Of a stretch of 64,000 bases of DNA, positions 1 through 9,275 are shown piece after piece. Source of the stretch: CAWELS01 sp964468205. Its GTDB lineage: Bacteria; Acidobacteriota; Terriglobia; Bryobacterales; Bryobacteraceae. Within the stretch, counting starts at the first letter, position 1. Each line of letters starts with the position of its first letter. The notes under the pieces were generated by a model. The model was not told the DNA's origin. It saw only the letters and a list, made by a program, of their open reading frames with translations, and did no database searches. The stretch is taken from assembly GCA_964468205.1 (NCBI GenBank), contig CAYXVG010000031.1, forward strand, positions 16,386-80,385, read 5' to 3'. Both the position numbers and the translations under genes were made by a program.

Positions 1-854
1 GGCTTGGTAGTTATGCCGCGTCTGTTGTCAAAGAAGTTCATGGCGTTGAACTGCTCATGCCGTTTGAAGTAGGAGAACATGCCATGAAACTGCTGTGTCC
101 CCGATTTGGTCACCATGTTCACGACGGCCCCGGACTTGCGACCGAATTCCGCCTGGTAGTTGTTCTGGAGGATGTGAACTTCCGAGACAGCTTCCTGGCT
201 GATTTGCAGCTTCAAAGCGAAACCGTTCCGGACGTCGCTCGACATCACTCCATCAACGGCGACCGTGTTAGTGTTCACTCGACCACCGTTCGAACTGAAA
301 TCCACACGGCGGGTGAGCGAATCTTCCTCGCGATTCATTACTACCCCGGGAATCAGTTGCATGAGAGAAGGCACATTCCGGTTAATCACCAGGAGGTTGC
401 TCACCTGCTCACTCGTGATCGTGCTGGAACGCTCGGCGCTCTCGGTTTTTACAATGGCCGCTTGCCCCTCTACGGACACAACCTCGGCGACAGTACCAAG
501 TTCCAGCGCGATGCTTCCCAGTCCCAATCGCTCGCCGGTCGGAAGGATTGTATTCCTTCTCTCAAGACTGGCGAAACCGCTGCTCTCCACCCTAAGCGTA
601 TACTCGCCGGCGTCAAGTCCTGTGAAGACGAAATTCCCGTTCGCCTGAGAATTCACTTTGCGCTCGACACCAGTTCGTTGCTCGGTCAAGGTAACGGTGG
701 CTCCGGGAATGGAGGCACCGCTCGGATCGGTGATGGTCCCGGCAATCGAGCCGGTATAGATTTGGGCTTGGAGCGGCGCTCCCATGATCAGCAGCGCGAT
801 TAACCCGGTAATTCCCAAAGACAAGTAACAGAACAGTCTGTTCCAGTAAGGCAT
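1..854 (-). CDS. TonB-dependent receptor, Oar type (N-terminal part, runs off the left edge)
   Basis: Outer-membrane receptor that would import a large ligand, probably a glycan fragment, using TonB energy. Only the first 284 codons are inside the window. The ATG at 854 is preceded by AAGGAG at 863-868. A signal peptide (about residues 1-31, ending 'PLQAQ') is followed by a carboxypeptidase-regulatory beta-sandwich ('SIAGTITDPSGASIPGATV', about 35-115) and then the plug domain, with the characteristic 'FGRKSGAVVNMVTKSG' near residue 245. This order is the Oar/CarboxypepD_reg receptor architecture that is heavily expanded in Acidobacteriota. It is transcribed divergently from the membrane regulator at 1115, which suggests that the regulator may control it; that link is inferred from position only. 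The substrate cannot be read from this part. Confidence 0.93.
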   Translation of the reverse strand, partial: MPYWNRLFCYLSLGITGLIALLIMGAPLQAQIYTGSIAGTITDPSGASIPGATVTLTEQRTGVERKVNSQANGNFVFTGLDAGEYTLRVESSGFASLERRNTILPTGERLGLGSIALELGTVAEVVSVEGQAAIVKTESAERSSTITSEQVSNLLVINRNVPSLMQLIPGVVMNREEDSLTRRVDFSSNGGRVNTNTVAVDGVMSSDVRNGFALKLQISQEAVSEVHILQNNYQAEFGRKSGAVVNMVTKSGTQQFHGMFSYFKRHEQFNAMNFFDNRRGITTK

Positions 855-1114
855 TGCTGAACTCCTTCGATTCATAGACTACGAGAACAATCGGAGTTGC
901 TTACGTTGGCCGCCGTCTGCAGTGACTTGGGTGCTGGAAAAGCCAGCGTTCGTGCTTTGTTCGCCAAGCGGAAGCCGTAAGACCCCGTTACACTCTTGTT
1001 CGTGTTCGTTTACAACTTCGATATAATCCTAGTGGCAAGTCAATCTTACAAGCTAAGCCCTCCAGATTCGGATAAGAACGGTTCTTTAACTGTTAAGTAA
1101 CGGCAAGGAGAGTC

Positions 1115-2464
1115 ATGGATCAAGCGGTTCAGCAATGCCCTTCCCCCCGGGGTTTCCGGGCTTGGGGTGATCGCGGCGCTCTGATCGAGCGAATCCTTAA
1201 CAGCGCCACGTTTCGGCGGTCGCCGAGAATCCGCGAGTTCCTCAGCTACGTAGCCGCGCATGCCTTCGAGGACGATTTCGATTCCATCACCGAGCAGCAG
1301 ATCGGCGTGGCTGTCTTTCAACGCCGGGCGGATTACAACCCGGGGGACGACAGCGTGGTCCGCGTGCAGGCGCACCACCTGCGGAAGAAGCTGGCCGAGT
1401 ATTTCGCTGGAGAAGGAGCGGACGAACCGGAGGTAGTCGAGATTCCGAAGGGTGGTTACGTCCCGGTCTTCCGTCCGCGGGAGGTGGTTACGCCGACGCC
1501 GCCCGGGGCCCCCATACCTCAACTCGCGGCTCCGGCCTCTACTGCCCATCTTGGGGGTCGGCTTTACATGGGGGCACTGCTGTGCCTTGCCGCCTTCGCT
1601 GCCGGACTCTTCACCCAACTAATCTGGCCCGGTGGAGAAGAAGCGCCGGTTCCGATCGAGGCCGCGGCGTTCCCTAGCGCCCCTACAGGCTACGAACCCG
1701 CGCCAAATCCGATACTGGGCCGGGTTCTGGTACCGGAGCAACCGACCATGCTCTTCATGGAAGACATGGCACTGCTGTTGGCTTACTCCCTGCGGGATCG
1801 CAACGAGTTCATCGACCTGGAAGAGTACCGTCAGGGGACATTCCGGTCCAGCGCAGCGGGGGTTCTCGGAAGCGACCTCCCTGTCCGGCGGCTGGCGGGA
1901 CATGTCCGGCGCGGGCGCCATGTCGATTTCGCAAACGCTCAGTTCGCCTTTTCGCTGGCCCAAGCCTACCCGACGCTTTGCCGGAACGTGACGGTCCGCT
2001 ATCCCCAAGACATTCACATTAGAGACCTGAAGATGGGCAACTGTATCTTTCTGGGAGGCACCTCGGTCAACCCGTGGGTTGAGCTTTACGAAGACCGCTT
2101 GAATTTTCGGTTACGCTATTTCAGCGAAAAGGGTGGTGGTTTCGAGAACCGCGAGCCGCGACCCGGTGAGCCGTCCGTCTACGGCGAGATGCGCGAAGGC
2201 GAACGCACGTATTACGCCCGCGTCGCCCTGCTGCCGAATCTGGATACGGGCTACGCCACACTGATTCTGACCGGACATGGTTCCACCGCGACCGAAGCCG
2301 CCACGGAATTCATCCTCAAGCCGGATGCCGCCGAACTGCTGCCATCCCCGCTGCGGGCCGCGCTGGACTCCGGGGCACGGCAGGTCGAGATCCTCCTCGA
2401 AGTAACCCGCGTACTGGGAGCGCCGCATCGCGTTGAAGTAGCTGCATGGCGCGCTGAGAGGTGA
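1115..2464 (+). CDS. Membrane-anchored winged-helix transcriptional regulator (CadC/ToxR-like layout)
   Basis: A 449-residue one-component regulator. Residues about 20-125 form a DNA-binding domain of the kind found in many Acidobacteriota regulators; 'VVRVQAHHLRKKLAEYF' followed by 'IPKGGYVPVF' matches the recognition helix and terminal hairpin of OmpR-type winged helices ('HISRLRKKL...GxGYxF'). A single membrane helix at about 150-171 separates it from a roughly 275-residue extracytoplasmic domain that I do not recognise. The start is ATG 1115 with AAGGAG at 1106-1111. In the 260-base divergent spacer (855-1114) there is a TATAAT at 1022-1027, but no well-spaced -35. A transmembrane DNA-binding protein next to a divergent TonB receptor suggests sensing of an extracytoplasmic signal and direct promoter control. 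No kinase or receiver domain is present. Confidence 0.75.
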   Translation: MDQAVQQCPSPRGFRAWGDRGALIERILNSATFRRSPRIREFLSYVAAHAFEDDFDSITEQQIGVAVFQRRADYNPGDDSVVRVQAHHLRKKLAEYFAGEGADEPEVVEIPKGGYVPVFRPREVVTPTPPGAPIPQLAAPASTAHLGGRLYMGALLCLAAFAAGLFTQLIWPGGEEAPVPIEAAAFPSAPTGYEPAPNPILGRVLVPEQPTMLFMEDMALLLAYSLRDRNEFIDLEEYRQGTFRSSAAGVLGSDLPVRRLAGHVRRGRHVDFANAQFAFSLAQAYPTLCRNVTVRYPQDIHIRDLKMGNCIFLGGTSVNPWVELYEDRLNFRLRYFSEKGGGFENREPRPGEPSVYGEMREGERTYYARVALLPNLDTGYATLILTGHGSTATEAATEFILKPDAAELLPSPLRAALDSGARQVEILLEVTRVLGAPHRVEVAAWRAER

Positions 2465-2493
2465 CCGGGAGACCGGCACGGTTTCCCTGGCCG

Positions 2494-5400
2494 CTACAAG
2501 CTCGAACTGCCTGATGAATCAGAACTTGCCGGTGAGTCTGTTTCCTCCGCCGCAGGGTGCGGGAGCGCCGTGCGGCTCCACATGAGCGCGCCGAGTCCCG
2601 CCACCGCGATTAGGGCCACCACAGCGGCTCCGTTCCAGCGGAGGTCCGCAGCAGGTTGGCTGAGGAGGCGGATGCCGGCGGCGCCTCCCGTGATCCAGAA
2701 GAGAGCGACGGCGAATCCGGCAAGATCCAGCCCGCAGGTTCGGATCAGGAAAACGATCAAGCCCAGCAACACGCTCGCCTCGGCCATAGTGAAGAGCCAC
2801 TGCAGGAAGTTGGAGGCGCCAGCGAAGGCGAACAACGAGGCCAGCCCGGCGAATAGGACTACGCCGGCTCGATTGAATAGGTAGCGATATGCCGCCGCGC
2901 CGGCGATCAAGGCGAGACCGGCAGTCAGGAGGGCTGAGAAGAAACCGTGGCTTACCGCGGCGAGTCCCGGGAGATCGCTCCCGATTCCGGGCAGATTCCA
3001 TAACGGGAGATCGAACCGGTCCCCTGGTATCAGGCTCTGGAGACCGGAGGCGGCCCGCATCACGCCCCACAGAAGCCCGGCGACGGCAAGCGTTCGCGGC
3101 AGTGACGGCCGGGGCAGGGTCCGCCGTCCCACAGCGAGTTGCAGGAACACGTCCGTGGCCATCGCCAGAATGAAGATTCCCAGAAAAGCGAGGGCCACCT
3201 GGATCCCCGCGGAAATGAGCCATTGGCTGATGAAATTCCCCAGCGGCTCGGCCGTGTCATAACCGGAGAAAGCGTCGCCCCAGCGATTCGCGATGCCAGC
3301 GGCCGTGAGCAACGTGGAAACCCCGGCGAGGCCCAAGTAGAGCTTCCACCGATAGCGCTGGGGTGGTCCCTTTCCGCGGCCGCTGACGCGCAGGATGAAC
3401 AGCACCAACAGCGGGAACGCGAGCGCCCCGCCGAGGGCTGGAGCGATGTACTGACGCAGCCGCGGGCGCCGGAACTCCCGCAGCCAGTCTTCGGGGAGTT
3501 TGAGGAAGCGCCGGAAATAAGACGGTTCCTCGCCCACCAGCGAGAGCGAGAGTCTGGCCTTCGCGCCACCCACGTCAAAGGCGATGTCTTCCCAGACGAA
3601 GTCATGGTCGGTGCGGTTTTCGCGCTTGTTCGCGCTGCTGTCGACGAGCCGGTAGCCATCGAGCGGGATGCCCTGATCCCGGGCGAGATGCTCCTGAGCG
3701 ACAGCGAGGGCCTCGGCGGAGGACAGCTCCGCGCCGGGAGCGATTTCGTCCAACACGTGATCGGAACGGTAGGCCCGGCCGTCCTGATCGACGAAGATCC
3801 GCCACTCCTCCGGCTGCTGAGCTCGGAAATAGCGAACCTGCCAGACGGCGTGGAAGGTACGGCCGGCGACAATCCGGTTCGCCTCCCCGGCGCCACGGAT
3901 ACGGCGGAGGAACTCGAACTCCTCCACGCTCAGGTTCGGGATGAAGCGAGTCGCGGATCTCCAACCGTCCGTCTCGTCGCCGCGTTCCGCGAGGACCGTG
4001 CCAGCGGTGGACTCCGCCTGGCTCTTGGACACTCGGACCTTGATGAAACCGCCAAATTCCGGACTCCGCAGGAAGATTCCGGCAACCACGGCGACAGCGG
4101 CGCTGAGATAGAGAATACGAGCGGGCCACGCCGCCGCCAGCGGTTGACCGGGCGGTTCCGGACTGGCGGGCTGTGTTTCGCGCTGGGCTATCGCCGTCTG
4201 GGCGCGATTCGAAAGGGCGGGATCCGCGAGGAATCCCCCGTTCCGACGGTAGTGCACGAGCGATACTCCAAGCGGTATGAGGACGGCCGCCGACACGACG
4301 ATGCCGGCCGCCCAGTCGTACCAGACGCTGGATTCAAAGAGGACGGAACTCACCAGAAGCGCGTTCACTGTGTAATGCCAGATCAGCGTGGCGAGAATGC
4401 CGAACCGCAGCAGCAGGTAGCCGGCGGCGACGCCGATCAGCCCCACCTCGATTCCGCGAATAAACCCCGGCTGCTGGGGATAATTGGCATGGAGGAAGCC
4501 CCACACGAAGGCGGGCACGATGACGGCAATCCAGGTGGAACCCGTGAGCCGCTTCAACAATGGGATGGCGAGCAGACGGAACCAGAACTCCTCGGAGGTG
4601 GAAGCGAGAACGCCGATCGTCATTGGGTAGAGCCAGGGCGCCGCGGTCGAGAGCACGTTTGAATACTCCACGTCCTGCGGGTTCCAGGCTCCGAGCCGCT
4701 GCGAGATGAGGTAGAACGCGACGAGGAAGGCCATGTGAGCCCCGGTGAGGCCATAGCCGGCAAGGGTGGCGCGGAAGAACTCGCGAGTCCGAATGCCCTG
4801 AGGTGTAAAGGCGTTTCCGAGCGACAGGCGCTCCGGCATCCACTTGCGGTAGAGAGGCTCGCCCGGCGCCGCTCCGAAGATGATGTAGAAGAAGTAGCCG
4901 ACGCCGCCCCCTAACCCCTGCAGCAGGCTGAGCAGAATCATGTCGCGGTACTTCGTGCTGGTCGGCATGCCGTCAATGTAGAAGGGAAGGAAGTTCCACT
5001 CATTCAGTACGGCGAGCAGGGCGGCGGCGGCGCTGATTCCGATCAGGGGGCGCCAGCGGATCTCGCCACGGCGCAGAGCTTGAAACAGCACCACCAGCGC
5101 GGCGAGGGCCAGTAGCGCATACAACGCCTGGGCAATGCTTGTGTAGAGCCTGTTGCTCGAGCGCAGGGCCGAATATTCACGCTCCCAACGCTCGGGAACG
5201 TGCAGGTATTCCGAGAATTGGCCGATGGAGTCACCTTTGACGACAACGGTGCGGCGGTAGGTGGCGTCTTTGGCTCGGAATCCGTCCCGCTCCCACGTGA
5301 AGACATAGTCGAGGCGGTTCGGCCTTTCCCGCAACTGCTCTTCGACGAGCGTGTGCGGATCGGTGGTCTGCTGTTCCAGAAAAGTCCGCGCTAGGGTGAG

Positions 5401-5880
5401 AGCCTCGTCCCGGTTAAGCCGCTCTCCTTCGCGGGTTTCGGGGATCACGTGCTCGAACGCGACGAGGCGGCCGGCCGGACTGAGGAAGACCGTCATTTCC
5501 TCTTTCTCCGGAGGCCGGAACCAGCGGGCCCGCCAGCGCCACACACTCACTTCGCCTTCCATCAGGCGGTTTGCTTCGGCAAGGCCGAGTTCGTGTTCGA
5601 GGAACAGGCGGGCGTCGTCGTCGGGACTGAACAGGGTCAGTTGCCGGTAGCCTTCGACGGATAGCCCGCGTTCGAGCAGGAACGCGCGCGCCCGGGCGGT
5701 GATTTCGCCCTTGCTGAGCTGGAGGTCGAGAGAGGCCTGCGGGAACGCCGCATTGTAATTGAGATAGGTGAAGCTCAACCCGCCAATGACCAGCGCCAGC
5801 GCGATGAAGACCAGCCGTTTGTCACCGGAACGGAATGGCTCAAACGCTGTTCGTTGCTCCTGCCGAATCTCTTCTTCCAA
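2494..5880 (-). CDS. Very large CPBP (CAAX/Abi) family membrane endopeptidase with two copies of an extracytoplasmic domain
   Basis: Polytopic membrane protein of about 1128 residues. In the middle it carries the CPBP glutamic-protease signature: EEFWFR at residues about 430-435, 'FLHANY' with His near 464, and 'HYTVNAL' with His near 502. These are the expected Glu-Glu-x3-Arg and two His motifs. Two related soluble segments flank the core: one coded at about 5715-5170 and a second at about 4045-3470. Both have the pattern of a helix-rich start, 'EANR' (LAEANRLMEG / GAGEANRIVAG), a tryptophan-rich strand ('VWRWRARWFRP' / 'VWQVRYFRAQ'), then '..RTFLEQQ / ..QEHLARDQ' and '..FVWE/FTWE..'. About eight further membrane helices follow the second copy. 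Usual family length is 200-350 residues, so this is a large expansion. No ATG is available near the front; TTG at 5880 has GGGAG six bases upstream and is preferred over TTG at 5976, which has no ribosome site. Substrate unknown. Confidence 0.8.
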   Translation of the reverse strand: MEEEIRQEQRTAFEPFRSGDKRLVFIALALVIGGLSFTYLNYNAAFPQASLDLQLSKGEITARARAFLLERGLSVEGYRQLTLFSPDDDARLFLEHELGLAEANRLMEGEVSVWRWRARWFRPPEKEEMTVFLSPAGRLVAFEHVIPETREGERLNRDEALTLARTFLEQQTTDPHTLVEEQLRERPNRLDYVFTWERDGFRAKDATYRRTVVVKGDSIGQFSEYLHVPERWEREYSALRSSNRLYTSIAQALYALLALAALVVLFQALRRGEIRWRPLIGISAAAALLAVLNEWNFLPFYIDGMPTSTKYRDMILLSLLQGLGGGVGYFFYIIFGAAPGEPLYRKWMPERLSLGNAFTPQGIRTREFFRATLAGYGLTGAHMAFLVAFYLISQRLGAWNPQDVEYSNVLSTAAPWLYPMTIGVLASTSEEFWFRLLAIPLLKRLTGSTWIAVIVPAFVWGFLHANYPQQPGFIRGIEVGLIGVAAGYLLLRFGILATLIWHYTVNALLVSSVLFESSVWYDWAAGIVVSAAVLIPLGVSLVHYRRNGGFLADPALSNRAQTAIAQRETQPASPEPPGQPLAAAWPARILYLSAAVAVVAGIFLRSPEFGGFIKVRVSKSQAESTAGTVLAERGDETDGWRSATRFIPNLSVEEFEFLRRIRGAGEANRIVAGRTFHAVWQVRYFRAQQPEEWRIFVDQDGRAYRSDHVLDEIAPGAELSSAEALAVAQEHLARDQGIPLDGYRLVDSSANKRENRTDHDFVWEDIAFDVGGAKARLSLSLVGEEPSYFRRFLKLPEDWLREFRRPRLRQYIAPALGGALAFPLLVLFILRVSGRGKGPPQRYRWKLYLGLAGVSTLLTAAGIANRWGDAFSGYDTAEPLGNFISQWLISAGIQVALAFLGIFILAMATDVFLQLAVGRRTLPRPSLPRTLAVAGLLWGVMRAASGLQSLIPGDRFDLPLWNLPGIGSDLPGLAAVSHGFFSALLTAGLALIAGAAAYRYLFNRAGVVLFAGLASLFAFAGASNFLQWLFTMAEASVLLGLIVFLIRTCGLDLAGFAVALFWITGGAAGIRLLSQPAADLRWNGAAVVALIAVAGLGALMWSRTALPHPAAEETDSPASSDSSGSSSL

Positions 5881-6002
5881 AACTCGCTCCCACTCGCCGC
5901 CACCAACAGAGTAGCATTCGCCTTTTCCGAGGCGCGCCACGCGGATCTCGGTCGGATATACTTGGCAGTCAGCCAATCAGGCTTAGCAAGGAGGAATCCG
6001 TT

Positions 6003-7058
6003 GTGGAGAGACGATCGTTTCTCAGCGGTTCGGTTACCGGCGGCGTGGCGATGGCCCACACCCCGGCACTCGCGCAAGAATCCCCAAGGCGTTCTTCGGA
6101 GCTTCCCGCGCAATTCACTCCGTCGGCGTACGCGTTACCTCATTCTGAATTCAGCCCGTTCACAACACCGGACTACTACACCTATGCGAGCGACCTCACG
6201 ATCGAGCGGAATCAACCCGGCAAACCGCACCAGGGTAAGGTGCTCGCCGCCATTCAGCCGCATTCCGATGACGTGCCGCTTTACTGCGGAGGCACGGTAG
6301 CCAAGCTCATTGACGAGGGCTACACCGGCTACCTGATTCGGGTCTCGAACGACGAGGCGGCGGGGCGGACGCTCGGAGAGGGCGTGGTGCAGAACGAGAT
6401 CGACAACCACGAGGTGGCAAAGGCGCTCGGCTGCAAAAAGGCCTACTCGTTTTACTACCGCAACCACCGGATGGACGACTGTGCAGAGATCGAAATCCGC
6501 GCCCGGCTAATTTTCCTCTACCGGCTGCTTCAGGTGAACACAATCCTGGTGATGGATCCGTACAATCACTATGAGGAGAATCCGGACCACCTGGTGGTGG
6601 GGCGTGCCGCCGAGGCCGCGTGTTGGATGGCCGGCGGGGGCAAAGACTATCCGGAGCACTACAAAGCCGGGCTAAAGCCCGCGCGAATCCGGGAGAAGTA
6701 TTACCACGCCCGGTCGCCGCAGGGCCACAACCTGGTTAACCGCGTGGTGGACATCAGCTCCTACATCGACACGAAGGTGCGGTCGAACGTAGCGAACAAA
6801 GGGAAGGGGCCGGCAGGCGAACACGGGTCGCGTTTGCGGCGCGAACTGGCGAGAGAGGGCCGGAAACTGCCTCTGCTGGGAGATGACGACGAGACCGCAA
6901 ACTTCCAGTACGTGAAGCACTTCCTGATGGACAATTTCCGGACGCTGGGTGAACAGTTCGGGCTCAAATACGCCGAAGCGTTCCGGTACATCGGACCGCA
7001 AGCGGATTACGCGGGCAATTTGAAGCGGTATGTCAACGAGAACTCAGTGCCGCTGTAG
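6003..7058 (+). CDS. Tat-exported PIG-L (LmbE) family N-deacetylase
   Basis: Zinc-dependent amidohydrolase of 351 residues, in a family that removes N-acetyl groups from amino sugars or related compounds. The zinc motif reads 'PHSDD' (family consensus PHxDD), with the second ligand region at 'ENPDHLVVGRAAEAA'. The true start is GTG 6003: AAGGAGG lies at 5988-5994, eight bases upstream, and the protein then begins with a twin-arginine signal (RRSFLSG, hydrophobic stretch, 'ALAQ' cleavage site). The longer reading frame upstream is not part of the gene. It is the first gene of a tight operon with the second PIG-L protein (12 bases apart) and two enolase-superfamily genes. The substrate is not visible; the neighbouring sulfatases and sugar-acid type enzymes point to an amino sugar, by inference. 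Confidence 0.88.
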   Translation: MERRSFLSGSVTGGVAMAHTPALAQESPRRSSELPAQFTPSAYALPHSEFSPFTTPDYYTYASDLTIERNQPGKPHQGKVLAAIQPHSDDVPLYCGGTVAKLIDEGYTGYLIRVSNDEAAGRTLGEGVVQNEIDNHEVAKALGCKKAYSFYYRNHRMDDCAEIEIRARLIFLYRLLQVNTILVMDPYNHYEENPDHLVVGRAAEAACWMAGGGKDYPEHYKAGLKPARIREKYYHARSPQGHNLVNRVVDISSYIDTKVRSNVANKGKGPAGEHGSRLRRELAREGRKLPLLGDDDETANFQYVKHFLMDNFRTLGEQFGLKYAEAFRYIGPQADYAGNLKRYVNENSVPL

Positions 7059-7070
7059 GGGAGGTTCACA

Positions 7071-7997
7071 ATGGATCGAAAGAGCATATCCCATGCATTG
7101 GCGCCCGGCATGGCATTCCACCGGGCGGACGTCGGAGAGGCCGTCGTGGAACGGGGCCGCGACGGGCAACCGCACAAGGGCAAGGTTTTCGCGGCGGTAC
7201 ACGCTCACCTGGACGACGTTCCCTACTACGCCGCGGGACTTTGCGCCAAGCTGATGGCGGAGGGTTACACCGGCTACATCATCCGGACCAGCAACGACGA
7301 GAAGTGCGGCGGCGGCACCACGGCGGAAAACATCTTGAGCAACGAGTCTGACCATGAACGCATGGCCCGAGCACTGGGCTTCGCCGATGAGTTCAACCTC
7401 TACTACCGCAACCACCGCATGGACGGCATCTCCTCGATCGACCTGCGAGGGCGTCTGATCCTGATCTTCCGCATGCTCAAGGTGGACACTTTGATCTCGT
7501 TTAATCCTTGGGGGCACGGGGAAGAAAACCCGGACCACTGGGTGACAGCGCAGGCGGCGGAAGAGGCGTGTTGGATGTGCGGCATGCCGAACGACTTCCA
7601 CGAGCATCTCGAAGCGGGGATTCAGCCGCATCCGGTCCGCGAGCGCTATTACTTCTGCGCGCGGCCCGGACAGCCCTTCAACCGGGTGGTGGACATCGGT
7701 TCGCACATCGAGAAGAAGATTGACGCCCTGGTGGAGTGCAAGTCACAGGGCGGTGGGGACGGCGGCGCGAAACTGCGGGCGCGGCTGGACAGAGAGGGAA
7801 AGCGCCTGGCCATTTTAGGGAACGATGACCGGACGGCGAACCGCGCCTACGCTCGCGAGTTTCTGCTCGACAGCGAGCGTTCCTATGGCGCCGCCCACGG
7901 TCTGGAATATGCAGAGCGCTTCTACTACATCGACACGCGCGCCTCAAGAACCACGCGAGTCGAGGAGTACGTTCAAGAGAACGCGGAGAATGTGTGA
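7071..7997 (+). CDS. PIG-L (LmbE) family N-deacetylase, without signal peptide
   Basis: 308-residue paralogue of the preceding deacetylase. The two share long runs such as 'EGYTGY.IR.SNDE', 'YYRNHRMD' and 'EENPDH'. The zinc motif is 'AHLDD' instead of PHSDD, so His and both Asp are kept, while Pro becomes Ala. The start is ATG 7071, preceded by GGGGAGG. No Tat or Sec signal can be found even if the frame is extended upstream, so this copy should be cytoplasmic unless it travels with a partner, while its neighbour is exported. The stop codon shares its last base with the ATG of the next gene (TGATG), so translation is probably coupled. Different compartments suggest the pair act at different steps or on different-sized substrates; this is inference. 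Confidence 0.87.
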   Translation: MDRKSISHALAPGMAFHRADVGEAVVERGRDGQPHKGKVFAAVHAHLDDVPYYAAGLCAKLMAEGYTGYIIRTSNDEKCGGGTTAENILSNESDHERMARALGFADEFNLYYRNHRMDGISSIDLRGRLILIFRMLKVDTLISFNPWGHGEENPDHWVTAQAAEEACWMCGMPNDFHEHLEAGIQPHPVRERYYFCARPGQPFNRVVDIGSHIEKKIDALVECKSQGGGDGGAKLRARLDREGKRLAILGNDDRTANRAYAREFLLDSERSYGAAHGLEYAERFYYIDTRASRTTRVEEYVQENAENV

Positions 7998-9259
7998 TGA
8001 CACAAACGAGAAGAAGTTTTCTACGAAACGCCGCGCTCGCGGCCGGGGGCGGAGCGGCGCTACCCCAGTCTGTTCAGGCCGCGGCGGCCAACATCGACCA
8101 GATGAGGATCACACGAATTGAAGCGGTCACGTTCAGCGACAAGATCCACGTCGGCGGCGGCTCGGGCGGTTCGGACGGCGCCGAGTTCATGTGGGTGCGG
8201 CTGCATACGGACTCAGGGGTGGTGGGAACGGGCGAAACCTATCCCTTCCACCAGGGCGAGACCGGCGCGCTAAAGGACTATTCGCGCATCCTGATCGGCC
8301 GCGATCCACGCGACATCGACCGCATCTGGCGCGACTTCTATCACCGCATGGCGATGCGGAACGCCGGGGGCGCCGATATGCGCATTCTGAGCGCGGTGAA
8401 CATGGCGCAGCTCGATATACTCGGCCAGGCGGCCGGACTGCCGCTCTACCGGCTACTCGGCGGCAAAACCCGGCCGCTGGTTCGCGTATACAACACCACG
8501 ACTGACTACTGGGCGATCAATGAAATGAAGATGGGCCCGGATACGATGAAGAACGTCCGCTTTCTGCTGGACCGGGGCGTCACCGCGATGAAGGTCTACC
8601 CCTTCCGCGGCCGGGACAACTACGTCTCCAATCAGGAACTCGAGGAAGGCCTTGGGTGGATCCGCGAGATCCGCGAGAACACCGGCAACGAGATGGACAT
8701 CTGCGTGGATTGTTGGGGCCGCTTCAACCTTCCCAGCGCCCAGCGCATCGCCAAGGCGCTGGAGCCGTACAACATTATGTATCTGGAGGACGCCATGCTC
8801 ATGAACAACGCCCAGGCGTACGCTCAGTTGGCGCAAGAAACGAGCGTTCCCATCTGCATGAGCGAGACGATGGCCAGCCGGTACGAGTACCGGGAGTTCT
8901 TCGAGCTGAAAGCCTGCGATGTTGTGATGTGGGACATCACTTGGTGCGGCGGGCCAGGCGAGGCGAAGAAGATCTCCGACATGGCGGACACCTACTTCAT
9001 TCCAACTTCGCCCCACACTTGCGGCGGCCCTCTGCTCTACATCTGCTCGGCCCACGTCTGCGCGACGCTCGCAAACTTCCTCATCATGGAGAGCAACTAC
9101 TGGAAGTACACTCACCAGTTCCCGTATTTCGTCAACAACGTCCCCGTGCCGGAGAACGGAAGCGTCGCTCCACCGGAACTTCCGGGCATCGGAGCGGAGA
9201 TTAAGCCCGAGCTGTTCAAGAATGGAGACGCGATTGTCGAGACGGTCGCAGAGGTATAA
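7997..9259 (+). CDS. Tat-exported mandelate racemase / muconate lactonizing enzyme family protein (copy 1)
   Basis: Enolase-superfamily enzyme of 420 residues, probably an acid-sugar dehydratase or epimerase working outside the cytoplasm. It begins with a twin-arginine signal ('TRRSFLRNAALAAGG'). Magnesium ligands are visible in order: Asp in 'CVDCWG', Glu in 'YLEDAM', and Glu in 'SETMAS'. The catalytic Asp/His region is seen as 'WDITW' and 'SPHTCGG'. Two positions are unusual: the lysine strand reads 'AMKVYPF' (one Lys, not KxK), and the D-x-H of galactonate dehydratase-type enzymes is D-C-W. The start ATG overlaps the previous stop (TGATG), and GGAG lies upstream. Substrate assignment is not possible from motifs. 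It is followed after 16 bases by a paralogue. Confidence 0.88.
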   Translation: MTQTRRSFLRNAALAAGGGAALPQSVQAAAANIDQMRITRIEAVTFSDKIHVGGGSGGSDGAEFMWVRLHTDSGVVGTGETYPFHQGETGALKDYSRILIGRDPRDIDRIWRDFYHRMAMRNAGGADMRILSAVNMAQLDILGQAAGLPLYRLLGGKTRPLVRVYNTTTDYWAINEMKMGPDTMKNVRFLLDRGVTAMKVYPFRGRDNYVSNQELEEGLGWIREIRENTGNEMDICVDCWGRFNLPSAQRIAKALEPYNIMYLEDAMLMNNAQAYAQLAQETSVPICMSETMASRYEYREFFELKACDVVMWDITWCGGPGEAKKISDMADTYFIPTSPHTCGGPLLYICSAHVCATLANFLIMESNYWKYTHQFPYFVNNVPVPENGSVAPPELPGIGAEIKPELFKNGDAIVETVAEV

Positions 9260-9275
9260 GGAGGCGCCAGAACAG

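Noticed and set aside
996..1027. Full promoter for the regulator (TTGTTC and TATAAT)
   Set aside because: The spacer would be 20 bases; only the TATAAT is worth noting.
3139..4662. Long plus-strand open frame (about 500 codons) opposite the CPBP protease
   Set aside because: No ribosome site or recognisable domain; the composition is that of a GC-rich antisense frame, while the minus strand encodes a clear membrane protein.
7071..7250. Hidden signal peptide on the second PIG-L protein
   Set aside because: The frame upstream of ATG 7071 leads into the end of the first gene without hydrophobic or twin-arginine sequence, and the ATG has its own ribosome site.
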